Source: Rhodamnia argentea (lineage: Eukaryota; Streptophyta; Magnoliopsida; Myrtales; Myrtaceae). Taken from it: 64,000 nt of DNA. The notes beneath the pieces were generated by a model. That model was not told the DNA's origin. It ran no database searches and was given only the letters and a program-made list of their open reading frames with translations. Both the position numbers and the translations under genes were made by a program. Positions 51,635-64,000 of the stretch are shown here, in pieces (positions within the stretch are counted from its first letter, which is position 1; each line of letters begins with the position of its first letter). The DNA is taken from the NCBI RefSeq assembly GCF_020921035.1, contig NC_063157.1:7498501-7562500 (forward strand). The letters run 5' to 3'.

Positions 51635-52064
51635 AAATACATCGATACATCAATCTTTCTTTAATTATGAAAAAAAGTGCAATAAAATCATGTGTTTTTG
51701 CAGCTATGATAAGAATTTAAAATGCTCCATTTATTTTATAAAAATAAATAAAAATATATATTTTTAAAAATAATCAATTATATCGTTTAAAAAATTAATA
51801 AATAAAAGTACTTTCATAGTCAACTATCGAGAAGATTATAAAAATATTTTTTAAATTATTTATTTTTTGCAATATAAATGTAGCGGAAAACACAAATAAT
51901 CGGAATAAAAAGAAGATACGACGGGGTTGCGTAGGTATATATAGTGCAAGTAAATTTGAAAAATGATTAATGCGATGAATGACGAAATTGAAAAATAAAT
52001 AAACCTAAAACGACAGCGACTCGGCGAAACCAGCAGACAAAAGCCATCCAAACGACGTAGCGTA
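51635..52064. other. AT-rich promoter-side DNA of the CNOT4 gene
   Basis: No gene. A very AT-rich stretch (about 51660-51860) is followed by the pyrimidine-rich leader of the next gene. Confidence 0.45.
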
Positions 52065-52175
52065 TTCTCTCCCTTCTCTCTCTTTCTGTGTGTCCGCATT
52101 AGAGTGCTTCGCTGTGGCCCTCTCTCTCTCTCCATCTCGCTCGTTCGCTCTCTCGCTCTCGCTCCCTGCGTCGTG
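52065..52175 (+). promoter_or_regulatory. pyrimidine-rich core promoter or leader of CNOT4
   Basis: Dense ctctctct tracts (ctctcccttctctctctttc, then ccctctctctctctcc) about 70-170 bases before the 5'-UTR intron donor. Plant Y-patches look like this and sit at or just downstream of transcription starts. Confidence 0.4.
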
Positions 52176-52243
52176 CGTTCCTCGCAATCTCATCCTCACA
52201 GATTCCTCACCTCCCTCCGTCCCTTTTCTCGATCGCCAAATCT

Positions 52244-53041
52244 GTAAGTCCCTTAAGCCCTCGCGGGAAACCCTAATTGCGCCGATTGCGTGTCTTGTGC
52301 GAGTCCGATTGTGTTCTTTCCCCCTTTTTTGAATCCGTCCTCCGAGATCTCTGCCTCTGTTCTGCTCCAGTCTCCGTTTAATCTGCAGTGCTTTTGCTGT
52401 CTCTCTCTGTCTCTCGCGGTCGATTGGTGCATCGGGCTTTGTGTGAGCTCTTTCTCGAATCGGATGGATGTCTGGGTTGTGTTGCATGTGAATGGGGCTG
52501 GTTAGGTTTCGCGGTTGGAGATTTAGTGGGGTTGTCTATTGCGGGGAATCGATTGTCTTGGTGCGAGATGGCATTGGTGGCGGTCGACGTTTTTGTGTTT
52601 CCGTCTTTTGATGTTAGGGGTGAATGTTGTGGTCCATGGTGTTTGGACGGAGTTATTGAGTTGGGTGAACAGGGGTCTTAGGGTTTGACGTACGTATTCG
52701 GGAGAATTATGAATGGCGGTGATCCTGTAATGCATGTGTTAGTGGATTTTGTTTTGTGACTCATCCCTTTTAGTTTTCTGCCCTTTTGATTCGCATAATT
52801 GAAGAAAGAGTAAAAAAGGAGGAATTTTGGGAGTATCGGATGGTAAAACATGACAATCAAAGTTGCATTATGGAATGTTGTGTTGCTATCACTTGATGAT
52901 TAAATCCTCGAAGAATTTGGGGGTCATTTCTTTGAGTAAATTGAGGAATTGGATTTTGTAAAGTGTCCTTTTGCCTTGTTTTCCTTTCTTCCCTGGATTA
53001 TTGCTTGACTAAGTCCTAACTATCTCTTTCTTTCGGCTCAG
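52244..53041 (+). other. 5'-UTR intron of the CNOT4 gene
   Basis: The donor gtaagtcc at 52244 and the acceptor tcggctcag ending at 53041 flank a T-rich stretch. The ATG follows seven bases later (ggaaaccATG). The arrangement is a typical first leader intron, which in plants often boosts expression. Confidence 0.75.
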
Positions 53042-53048
53042 GGAAACC

Positions 53049-56000
53049 ATGAGCGATCAGGGAGAAAAGACATGCCCTCTCTGTGCTGAAGAGATGGATT
53101 TGACTGATCAGCAGCTGAAGCCATGCAAATGTGGTTATGAGGTCTGATTAACAATTGTTTGTCCTGGTCATTTGGAACTCTTTTCAAATTATATGAAGTA
53201 TAACCGCCATAAGCCACACTTTTGGAAATATATGAATTTATATAAGTATACTACCACTTGCATTAGGTTAAAACCTGCAAGGTATGGAATTATGCTTCTC
53301 TTTTTTTCCTTTTGAAAGAACCTGTAATTCTCGAAGCCATTAATAATACTTTGATTCAGTGTTAATAGGATTAATATCATCCTGTTGATCAGTTTCCAGA
53401 GCTTTCATAATTGATTGACACTATTTTCTACTTTAATTTGGGACATCATTCGACTTGCTTGGCTCTGGCATTGTTCCTCTGATCACACCTTATGGGCATG
53501 TTGACAAAAGGGAAACAGCTCTCATATCTTGCATACACGTTGTCAAAATCCTTTTTTGATCTTGTTAGGGGTCTGTTCCCTTTTATTGGTGACTGGGTTG
53601 ATTTTGTTTTGTTGTGATGTAATTGACTTGCGTTTGTTGCTTTTCCTGAGAAGAGTGGCGATTCACTTAGTTGTAATTGTCTTATAATTAATGAGAAAAA
53701 GCAGGAACGAGTCAATATAATGAAACGAGAGCATCGGGTGTATATTGTGAAGCTTCCTATGTAATCGATAGTTTTAGCCCATGGCAACTGCGTGACTTCA
53801 TTCTATGGCTAACGACAGTCCTGGAAGGAGTCACCCCATTCAGAGTGCGCCTGTAATCTTAATATGACCTATATGTAGAGGTTGCTGCACTCTGATTTGA
53901 TCATCACCCAACTATGAAGTCTCCCATTAGTTGGTTTGGTCTGTAGGCAGTCATTTCATAAGGTGGCTCCACTCTATACACGTTCGCTTGACTACTCTGT
54001 CTGTCAATGTTGTAGTGTAGCCAATTTTAAGTTGGTTGGCAAGTATGGTACGACTCATACAATTCGTGCCAAGCTTTAGGAGAACTTGTCAGTTATAGAG
54101 TTCCCATATGGTCAAAATAAACCATGTCAGTTTTTCTTTCCATGTGAGTATGACTTCATTTTAGTGGTCAATGGCTCTGAGTTCCCATGGGCACAAAGTG
54201 AGTGATAGCTACATGTCTCGTTGGCAATTACACAGATCATTCGCGATAGTGATTCTGCTTTTTCTAATGCACGTGCCTTCATAAAGGATACCGTGGCAAT
54301 TTTCTGTGTGAAAATTTGGTGTCATGTGGATTGTTTTGCCGAGTAGTGACAATAGTAAGGAATTTGTTTTCGTACTTCATAAGTTTATAGACCTGAGGAG
54401 CAAGGTCGCTTGTAAAGTGGTGTGATCTTTACTATTGTTGGTTTCTGTTTGTTCTGCGTTAAAACATCTTGTTTGTGGTTTCTGCTTGTTTCCTCTCTCA
54501 AGTGCTCTGTTTGATGACAGTTATGTGTATGGTGCTGGCATCACATTATGGAAATGGCAGAGAAGGTTGATACAGAGGGTCGTTGTCCGGCATGTCGTGC
54601 TCCTTATGACAAGGAAAAGATTGTGGGAATGGCTGCAAGCTGCGAGAGGTGTTGTTCTTCATAAAAAGACAAATCTCTCTCTATCACACACACATGCTTA
54701 TAAACATGCACACACACAAAATTGACGTCTGTAATCCACAGGTTGGTGGCTGAAGTTAATATGGAGAAAAGGAGCAAGTCACAGAAAGCAAAGACAAAAT
54801 CATCAGAGGGGAGAAAGCATCTCAGTAGTGTGCGTGTCATTCAACGCAACCTGGTTTATATAGTTGGTTTGCCGCTTCACCTGGCTAACGAGGATGTGAG
54901 TTTTCTTCTCTCTCCTCTGTGTCCATGCAGATGAGAATTTTAAGTAATAATCAACAATTATGCATATTGTTTATTGCAGCTTCTCCTTCGGAGAGACTAT
55001 TTTGGTCAATATGGAAAGGTTCTTAAAGTATCTATGTCTCGGACATCAGCTGGTGTTATTCAGCAGTTTCCTAACAATACTTGTAGTGTGTAAGTAACCG
55101 GCACTTGCAATTCTTGCTGATGCATTGACTGGTTGTTTATGTGTAATGAATGCTTTGATAGTTAAATCAACATAAATTTTAATAATAAGTGCCAACATGA
55201 TGTTTGGAAGACAATTATCATATATTTAGCATTCATGACTGTGCCTGTGCTATTCGTTTTAGCATTTGGTTTCCAAGCAATTATGGGCTTAAGTGTATAG
55301 AACCGATATTCTCTTGCATGGCTTTTAAACTCTTCTGTTTCTTATTGCCAAGTCTTTTGTCAATGAAGACATTGCATTTATGAACTTAACACTGCTCTTG
55401 GCCTCCAAGTTTGCGGCGTCTTACTTTTGATGCAAAGTGATTTGGACTTGCAATTGTCGCGAGCTTTCAGCAGTGTTCACTTGATTTGGGAGTTGAAATT
55501 TTCTTTTATGGTTTACATGTTGGCCTGCTGTTTGGTGGCTCGTGGCATTGTTGTCCTTTTAATTTACCCAAACTTATTGTTTTGGAAAATATGTTGTTTT
55601 TTGTTACTTTTTCTTAGATATATTACGTACTCAAAAGAGGAGGAAGCAATTCGTTGTATTCAATCTGTACATGGCTTTGTCTTGGAGGGTAGACCATTAA
55701 GGTAAGTTTAATGTTTTTCGATCCGTTAACCTAGATAACTTGACTGTCTGAACTTACTGCATCTCAGCTCCAAATTAGCTTATCAAGAAGTTGGTTTTCA
55801 ATAATACATTGCAGGGTGTGCTTTGGGACCACAAAGTATTGTCATGCATGGCTAAGAAATGTGGTATGAATATGAGTTATGTATGAGCTGTAATTGGCCT
55901 GACTGCTTACTGAAGTTCCATAATGGAGCGGATCTGAACTGACATTTGACTTTCTGGTCCAGCCTTGCACCAACCCAGATTGCTTGTATTTGCATGAAGT

Positions 56001-59000
56001 TGGTTCTCAAGAGGATAGCTTTACAAAGGATGAAATAATCTCAGCCTACACGAGGTAGACTTTCATTTCTGGTTCTGCTTTAATTTGTTTTTCCAATTTC
56101 ATAGCCTTTTCTCATTCTTTGATCTGGCAAGTGAATTATCTATTGCTATTTATATTTTGAGTGTCATCTATTGCTGTGGGGTATTGATATTATTCCCCTT
56201 CTAATGTCGCTTACATTGCACCTTCTATTGCTGGTGGTATTTATGGAGCATGGTCGAAGTTTCATTAAGTAGCTTATCTTCATTTCTATTAATCCATGAG
56301 AACCAATTTTGCTAAAAGTGTATGATGAAGATAGCTACTTGTGGAACTTCTACCTTGAAATCCTTCCCATGGATATTACTTTAGTTGATCCTAAGCATTG
56401 TATTTTCATCAAGTATCTGAAGCTGCCATGTTTACACCTATTTTGTTGTAATTGACTCTTGTTGATGTTGATTGATTCAAGGACTGTATGCTCCCCTCAA
56501 TACCACCGTCAAATCAGCGTCTCTAGTTTCGTGTGCTGATTTTTGTGGGTCTTGAGTTAAACATTCTCATTGTGCGTTTAACTGTTCTGTGTTCTTGTTT
56601 GGAAGGAGCAGAGTTCAGCAAATCACTGGTAATGCAAGCACACTGCAAAGGCGTTCAGGCAATGTGTTGCCACCACCTGTTGATGATTTTTGTACTAACA
56701 GCTCTGGTTCCACAGGAAAACCTATTATGAAAACTGCCCCAATTGTAAGCACTTCATTTGCCTTGTAAGGTTGCTTACATTATCATGCACTCATTAAGCA
56801 GAATAGGCTAAGCATTCCTAGTGCATTTCTCCAGATGAATATTTTCGGGACATAACTAACTAATATTTTGGATTCTTTTTCCCTAATCAATTTTAAAAAA
56901 AAACACAAGTATCTGAAATGTAACCGACAGTACTGGAACCAAATGTTTGATTCATAGTTTTGTTGCCTGTTTTTCTGATTCGCAATTGGTGTTTTCTGTG
57001 GCAGACTACAGCGAGCGTTCTCAAAGGTTCTCCTCCAAATGGAAGTAATGCCAGACCAATAGCTCTCCCTGCTGCAGCCTCATGGTAAGCCACCTTCTAC
57101 CTGCTCTAAGTTTTTTTTTTTTGGTATATCTAGCTTTCTTTTTTTTTGGCTAAATTGAGAAATGAACAAAGCAAGCACAATCATATTTGTTCCTTTTGTT
57201 ATATTTGATTGAATTTTAATCTTCTTTTCTGAAATTGATCCAGGGGTACGCGTGCTTCCAGTTTCCAATCTTCTGTTCCTATTTCAGTTAGTTTAGGTGG
57301 ACCTATGTTGAAATCGGAGCCTGTGGAAAGGACACATGGATCTTCCGCAGCACTTGAAAGCACTGATCAGGCACCTGTGTCTCATAGTTATTCAATAAAA
57401 AAGACATCATTGGTTGAAGGGATTCAGTCAATATCTGCAAAGAGCTTAACAGATCCAATGAATACTCTGAAGCAGCTTACTGACCTTCCTCCATCCAATA
57501 GTTATGTTGCATCAGATGGAGCTCTTTGTGGTTCAGCATTAAGCAGCCGCTTATCATGCCTGTCACCTAGCAAGGACGACAATGGCAGTACTAATGCGCT
57601 TCCAAGAGTAAAGAGTTCCTTAGACAATGCAAGAGTGTCACTCACTCTAGACCCACAGACAGGAGGAAATATTGGAAATGGAGATATTCCAGTTTTATGT
57701 GCTGATATTTCTTCGATGAAAATCACCAACCACTTTGAACACGAGTCATCGAGGGTTGTAGGACCAAAATCACCGGATCCACTTCAGACTGGATCACCTA
57801 GGAATCAAGGGTCGGAAGAAGAATTATACTTAGAGGAATTTGGAGAAAAGGGAGGGAATAAAACTGTCCCACCTAATCTTTGGTTGGATGTTTCTTCTGA
57901 CCAGTGTCCCCAGAATTTAGTGTTGCAAAATCAAGTGCCTAGTGCTTTAGCTGAGGTTGTTGAAGATGATATACGAACCTTTGATAATCAAAGACTAAGA
58001 GATCCTGAAGTTGGGCAACACTCCTTTTGTTCATCTAGTCCGAATCACTCGAGATCTCATTCGTATATACCCAGCGAGGTGTTTGGCATGAGGAGTTCAA
58101 ATGCTGACCCCGTGCCTGTAAATAATACCTTAAATGGCCACCATTCTCTACTTGCATCATGTAGTTCTACAATGTCTAATGGTTACCATGATAGCTTCGC
58201 CAGTGAGACTGCTGATTCTAATGGAGTTGCTGCAAGTTTCATTGTATATCCAAAAGAGGTGACAGGAAGGCAGATGGTAGATAATTCTGCCATTGCTGGT
58301 GCTGGTGCTTCCTCGGATACCGGAGAGAGCAGCATAATCTCAAATATACTGTCCCTGGACTCTGATGCTTGGGATGATTCATTGACCTCGCCGCATTATC
58401 TGGCGAAACTGTTGGGAGAGACTGATGAACAGCCAGGTTCTATGAAAACATTGACTTCCAGGAAGGTTTCCAATAGCAATCAATCCCGGTTTTCTTTTGC
58501 TAGACAGGAGGAGAGTCAAGCATTTGACTTTGAGCCACCTCATGGTGTTCCTGGCCAACTGTCAGGGAATGGATTGCTCCACAAGGATGGTGAAAATAGA
58601 GAGTCTTTCTCTAATAGGATTGGGATGTCTAATGGTTTTCACCCCCAAAGTCTTGTTGATGCTGACAATTTTTCTGGTAGTCAGTCTCTTATGGCTTCTG
58701 GCAAAAGTTCTGGTGAGTAGTGTTTATTCTCATTTGAAGTCGATTGGTGATATACACATATATAAGTTAATTGTTTGAAGGTTTTTTGGTAGGCTTCCTA
58801 CTGAAGTTGAAGTATATGAACACATGATATTAATTGCTACATATTATTCTCCTCCTTTTCTGTCCTGCTTGTTGTTTAGTTATACAGGTGGGTCACTGAA
58901 CATTGATGGTCTGTTTTTATCGCAATGCCCTCCTTGACTGCTAATACTAACTATATTGGGGGTGTGGTCATCTGTATATATGAATTTTGCTTCCGTGGTA

Positions 59001-60606
59001 CTTCAAACTAGTTAGGATTTCTAATTCTTTCCCTCGTGCCTTTTCTGGATGTCGGGTACTTTGTATTATTTCCATCTTGCTATTGCTCTGAACTTGTGGT
59101 TTCTTTTGTCCATATTTGTTGTTTCTCGGCTTAAGTGGAATAAGTTTTCATTTCCATCACTCTGCATTTTCACTTGAGTGTGGTTGCTGTTACGGTCAGT
59201 GTGTATTTTGGGTGCCGTCTCCGCTTATATTTACTTTGTGGCATGCATTCTAGTGAGTATTATTCAGCCATCTGGCCTTCTAATGACCACTTTTCAGATT
59301 CTACTGCAACTCGAATGTTTCCATTTCACACTATCATCAAGAGTTAATTTGGTTGCATTTCTCGATTCTCAATATTCTTGTCGATCCTTTCTGGTATCAC
59401 AACGGGACTTGGAGTACTGCGTTGCATTTTGCCTTGTCAAGTTCATTGATTGGATAATCTGCATCCCTTAAGAAAGTTACAATAAGAAGTTGCTAGAGGC
59501 AAGATTCATGGGGCCTTTGAATGACGAACAGAAAGATGATGAACAAAGTTGGTATATTAGCATTTATGATTAAATAGCCAGTTGTGGACACGTCTGGATC
59601 ACTGAGAAGTAATGCATTCTCACACATGTTGCTCTCTGTTTTCAATTGAACTCCCTCTGACCATTGTTATATGTCCTTGGCTTGCTAATTTTGTACATAA
59701 TGAATCTATCGTAACCCAAGAACTGTTTGTAAATGAATTGATTCCGAGTTTATAATGGAAATTTTACATTGGTTAAATGGTCACTTGTTGTATTTCTTCT
59801 TTTCTGGCGCTATTGGCAAATTCCCATCATGACCCTGTCAATTTTCTTTTAGCAGTTTCAAGGTCTCAAATGTTGGCCCCTCCGGGTTTCTCAGCACCCA
59901 GTAAGGCACCACCTCCAGGGTTTTCTTCTCGGGAAAGAATGGACCATTCTTTTGACTCACTGTCTCGTAAGTAGACAAATATTATATAAATGTAGTTCAA
60001 CTTTTACCTTTCATTGCATCATCAGTTTGTGCTCTGTTTTCAGGGAATCAGTTACTGGATACAACCTCTTGGTTGAGTAATTTACATCAACCACCATCAG
60101 CTGGAAACATTGGCAACACAGTGGATATTGAGTTCATGGATCCTGCTATATTAGCCGTTGGCAAAGGGAGACATCAGAATGGGCTCAATAACCTGAGCTA
60201 TGATGTTAAACCTTTCCCTCAGTCAAATGCTTTCGAGGGTGATTCTAGACTTCATTCACTGATGCAGGGATCTCTCTCTCCACACCAGAACCTGGCATAT
60301 GTTGCGGGGGATAATTACTCTAATCTCAATGGTACATATGGTCTTCCTTCTAGAATTTTGGACAGATCACAAGTAGGTGGCACACCTCCTTTTTCCCCGT
60401 CAACTCTCCAACAGGCTAGAAATGGTCTAAGTACAAATGTCCACTGGGATGGATGGAATGAAATCCAAAGTGGAGACAGCCTCGGCATCTCTCAGCTCCT
60501 TAGAAATGAAAGGGTTGGATTAAAAAAATTTTACGATGGTTATGAAGATTCCAAGCTCTGGATGTCTGGTTCAGGAGATCTCTATAACAGGAATTTTGGG
60601 ATGTGA
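53049..60606 (+). CDS. CNOT4: CNOT4-like RING/RRM/CCCH protein
   Basis: Twelve coding exons with GT-AG introns and closed phase give 1021 aa: 53049-53141, 54521-54648, 54742-54895, 54980-55089, 55618-55701, 55815-55863, 55963-56054, 56612-56744, 57005-57084, 57244-58712, 59856-59966, 60044-60606. The N-terminus has a complete C4C4 RING finger with cysteines 9, 12, 26, 28, 33, 36, 53 and 56 (TCPLCAEEMD, PCKCGYELCVWCWHHI, GRCPACRAPY). An RRM follows at about 107-195 (RNLVYIVGLPLHLA, VSMSRTS, YITYSKEEEAIRCI), then a CCCH zinc finger C199-x8-C208-x4-C213-x3-H217. The rest is long, Ser/Gly/Asn-rich and probably disordered, with APPGFSAPSKAPPPGFSSRE near the end. CNOT4/Not4 is a ubiquitin E3 ligase linked to the CCR4-NOT deadenylase and to ribosome quality control. 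Domains and length fit the plant members. It looks intact. Confidence 0.96.
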
Positions 60607-60797
60607 TGCTTTGTCAGATGCAACATCTTTCTTGGTTGGCTTGGAGATGGAAATTACTGTAGGTGGAAGTGACAGTGATTTTGGATGATTCCATGACATT
60701 GAACTTTAGTGGACAGGACAGACTCATGAAAGCTCTTGATGGAGGCAAGCCTGTTGAGGATCAACTCCCAAGTTAATGGGGGTATCCAATGCAGCAG

Positions 60798-61223
60798 GTA
60801 AAAGTGGATGTTTTGATTTAAAACTGACTGAAGCTTGTAGTCTGCTCCCCCTCTGCATTTTTTTTATGATAACGTTGAAAGAGGATACGGTTGGATAGCT
60901 TTTGTCACAAGGGTATGGTCATCTCTTATTGTGTGTGTGCAAAAGTAGTTAGAGGTACATTTAACAAAAAAATTCAGAAAGCTTCATACATATTTGAATT
61001 TTTAAGGATAGTGAAAGCATCATTTCCGTTGTTTTTTCCCTTTGTTGCTTGGTTTTGGTTTTGGTTGTATTGGAATGATGGTAATACCACAGCTTTCTAT
61101 TGAATGGTGGTTGTCTATATCTAATCCACCTTCGTCTTGAGAATAGATCCAAGTTTCCGTGGTTGTCTGACTCATTAAAAAGAAGTTTCTAATTAGTTGT
61201 CTTGCTCTATCATGCACTTGCAG
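60798..61223 (+). other. probable 3'-UTR intron of CNOT4
   Basis: A donor (gcagcag|gtaaaag) at 60798 and an acceptor (gcacttgcag) ending at 61223 bracket a T-rich stretch. The junction would lie 191 bases after the stop codon. If used, it is far enough downstream to expose the mRNA to nonsense-mediated decay. Not provable without transcripts. Confidence 0.5.
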
Positions 61224-64000
61224 GTGTGCGGGTTTTGGGCCGAATGTGGCATCATAGTTGGAATAGTGATTGCTTCCAGATTCTGGCTGATGCCCTTAAT
61301 GAGGGGTTCTGGTCCTGACAAATATGAATGAATCCAGTTGTCACTCTCGCTTGCTGAGATCTTAAGCGAGTCCTTTTATCGGTTATAGGATTTACGGTGT
61401 GAACAAATAGAAATGGACTCCTTATTGAGCTTATTGCAATGACTTCCCTGTGAATGTCAAATAGCATATCTTCTGTAAGTACCCAATAACCTCTTCTGGA
61501 GTTTTACATCTGAAACCTGACGGATATATTGTCCCCTGGCGTGATATCTGCGATAAGTAGTAATTGAAGGACACTGAGCGAGATTGGTTGTTTCTTTCGT
61601 CTAAGATATTTGAGATTAATCATCCTAAGGGCCGGAGCGTTTTGTGCAGGTACTCTTTTAATCTTGTAGTCTTTTTAACATTTTACGCCTTGGCGAAGTC
61701 ATCATGATTTCATGTTGATTGGGGGGATGAGTTCCATGTTTAGAAATTGTCAAAACTTGCTACTGGCGACTGCGGTGGATGTTGATTCTCGTGCCGAGTA
61801 GTATACACCTTAAAAGACAGGTGGTCAGCAATTACTTTTGAGTATGAGAACATGGGAAAATAGTCTGTCAGGGCATTGGGACAGTAATCTCACCTGTAGA
61901 TAGCGACGCACGATGTACTTTTGTGGAAACGGTCGTGGGCACTCTATTTTGTTGTTCATTGAACCACTTTGTGGACTTAATAGCAGCTTCGAAAAGTTGG
62001 ATTCATCCAAAGATTTCCGGACCTAAGTTTGATCTACTTCGCCTTGGCAGGTTTGTTCTTTCAATTATCTTGAAAGAGGCCAGTGGCCCCCTGCCATTTG
62101 ATGAAACTGTGAATACTGTACACCCCTGAAAACTGTATTATGTGGGAGAATTCTTGCCTTCATCAGTTCCATCGTCATATGAATCTCAATCGTTCGTTTT
62201 TGCCTGGTGAAATCACCAATTGAGCTGGTTCATTGCAAGAGTTCCTCCTATATTTGATGTTTTTAATTTTTGGGTAAGGATGGGGTGAGAGAGGCTAAAT
62301 TTGATGTTTTTATTGACTACCAAATCCTATAAAGTCATACTTAGGGAATTCACCTTATAGTTGTGAGTGCTTGTTATAAAGCACTTGGGAAATATGAATG
62401 TTGTCAACATTGGAAGGACAGGTCGTTACCCGAGGACAGCCAAAATCACCAAATCCGACCTCATAAGATTGACGGATTTGTATCGACTTCAAAAATGCCT
62501 TAAAATATCCGGTTGATATATGTCTAGATTTATGTTGTTTTGTTATAGAGAGAAGTTAAAAAAAAAAAATCGAATACTTAAAAATTAAAATTAGAGGAAT
62601 AAAAAAAAAGGGTTTAAAACTGAAAGCGGTGGGATGAGTCACTTGTGCCGTCAACTGCCATGAGAGGTCCGCAGGGATGTCTCCTTTTTTACAGCATGTC
62701 GACCATTTTATCTTTAAGAATGGAAAAGATGTAAAGCTGATGAATGTGCGTGACCGACCGCTCAAAAAAGGGTTGGAAAGTGGGGATCCACAGTAAAGAA
62801 GTGCTCCTCCACTTTTTCTATGGGATGTACAACAACAGTCTGCCATGTTTGAGTTGAGGAGGTACATGCATTTTTGCATGATAGTTTGCTTCTTTAAGAT
62901 TTACAAATGACGATGGAGAAATAAATGCGGACACACACAAGTGCATTATAAGATGAGATGACAAATCCTTTTCGAGTGGTATATCAATTTTATCAATAAA
63001 TTGAAATCTACATGCGGCGATGGGAACGTAATAACCGGTACGTATAACCTCAAGTGGCCATGAGTGAAAAGTTGCAAAACCCAACTTTTTTAATTGGCGA
63101 AATGCAAAATGCAACTTAAGTTATGCACCCATATATCACATGCAATCCCAACTTTTCAAAATCTGTGACTTTGTCCTTTGAGCTTTGCCAATTTTATTTC
63201 AAGTTGCAGCCTATCGTCATCACGTATTTTACCAATTTGTCACCTTTCATTCCGCACAACATGGTTGGTGTTAGCCTCGGATCCGAGGCCCACGAAGATT
63301 GCAACCTTGGATCTAGTTCTAATCGATGTCGAATGACCTGATTTGGACCATATTCATGGGAGAGACTCTGCTGTCGGGCAGAGCTCGCGACTTGTGCAAG
63401 CTAGACCTCAATATGAGATCCACCTACGATGTTGTCCAGGGCATCGACATATGAGATTCGAAATCTCATATCTCGACGTGGCGGCGGCGGCGATGGGCTT
63501 GCGGAGGCGTGAGATAGATAGGACGACATGCGATATAAGGTGGGCACAAGGTGGATATTACCTAGCGGCCGAGGCGACTCGGGAGGGCGCTGGCGGCGTC
63601 TGTGGCATGTCCTCTTGTTCGAAGGGCAATTGTCCATCTTTAACCAACGAAGAAAGGACAACAGCGTAGAAAGAACATGAATATGCACGCGACAACAATT
63701 TATATAAGAAGATGCTACAGGAAATTGAATGTTGAAATAGTAAGGTCAATTTTGAGATTTGACTTAACAATAAATTCACAATGACACCCATAGATTACAC
63801 ACCGTATAAATCGATTTAGACATTTGACCTTTTTTTTTTTAACTAATCCCAAATCCAAATCATTAATTCAACATGGCATATCGAAAAATTTAAAAATCGA
63901 AAGTTCGCGCCTCTCATTCGCATGACAAGGACTGGACCGCCTTCGTCGCTGTATTGATAGCCATGGTGCAGTTCATATGGGACATCTTCTTCTTCTTGAA
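61224..64000. other. 3' UTR, then gene-free DNA to the window end
   Basis: About the first 250 bases are probably the last 3'-UTR exon of CNOT4. After that no gene is supported. A GC-rich patch at about 63470-63620 (gtggcggcggcggcg) gives open frames on both strands without motifs. The last 80 bases hold an open plus-strand frame with hydrophobic residues (AFVAVLIAMVQFIWDIFFFL) that runs off the edge; it could be the start of an exon, but evidence is too thin to call. Confidence 0.45.

Noticed and set aside
63470-63690. GC-rich open frames on both strands
   Set aside because: They overlap, have no motifs and come from a ggcggc-rich patch.
63921-64000. Hydrophobic open frame at the right edge
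   Set aside because: It runs off the window; no start, splice site or family match can be shown.

Overview
The window is nuclear DNA of a flowering plant, almost certainly a eudicot. It is AT-rich between genes, has GT-AG introns, and carries plant-type genes: TOPP/PP1, NEDD1, plant folylpolyglutamate synthase, GT47 exostosin and a plant CNOT4. The many short palindromic elements with ends such as GAAAATTGTCC remind me of rosid (Myrtales-like) genomes, but that placement is a weak guess. I see no rRNA, tRNA, CRISPR, bacterial or organellar block.

Layout. 1-4.1 kb: decayed Ty1/copia retrotransposon fossil. 4.8-5.9 kb (+): coiled-coil tail-anchored protein like PEROXISOMAL AND MITOCHONDRIAL DIVISION FACTOR. 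9.7-18.1 kb: three dead host genes in a row, namely an aspartyl protease (APF1-like) with an internal duplication, a 3' fragment of GDP-mannose 4,6-dehydratase (-), and an NRT1/PTR (NPF) transporter. 19.2-21.9 kb (+): PP1 catalytic subunit, 3 coding exons, 318 aa. 26.7-32.7 kb (+): NEDD1, 10 coding exons, 802 aa. 34.7-42.3 kb (-): folylpolyglutamate synthase, 16 coding exons, about 541 aa if one extra base in exon 6 is discounted. 45.6-46.7 kb (-): single-exon GT47 exostosin-like glycosyltransferase, 356 aa. 47-52 kb: gene-free AT-rich DNA with two separate local duplications. 52.1-61.4 kb (+): CNOT4-like RING/RRM/CCCH protein, 12 coding exons, 1021 aa, with introns in both UTRs. 61.4-64 kb: no gene recognised.

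How they work together. These are independent housekeeping genes rather than a pathway. PP1 and NEDD1 both touch cell division, FPGS serves one-carbon metabolism, GT47 cell-wall or glycan synthesis, and CNOT4 ubiquitin or mRNA turnover. NEDD1 and FPGS are convergent neighbours with 1,981 bp between their stop codons, and the two genes are also adjacent in Arabidopsis by locus number, so this pair looks like old microsynteny.

I rebuilt all exon models by hand. Every junction listed is GT-AG and the reading frame closes in each gene, except for one single-base excess in FPGS exon 6. I found no convincing new biological system. The best leads are that FPGS frameshift, a near-perfect 264-bp tandem duplication of one arm of a palindromic element, the CNOT4 3'-UTR intron, and the cluster of host pseudogenes.
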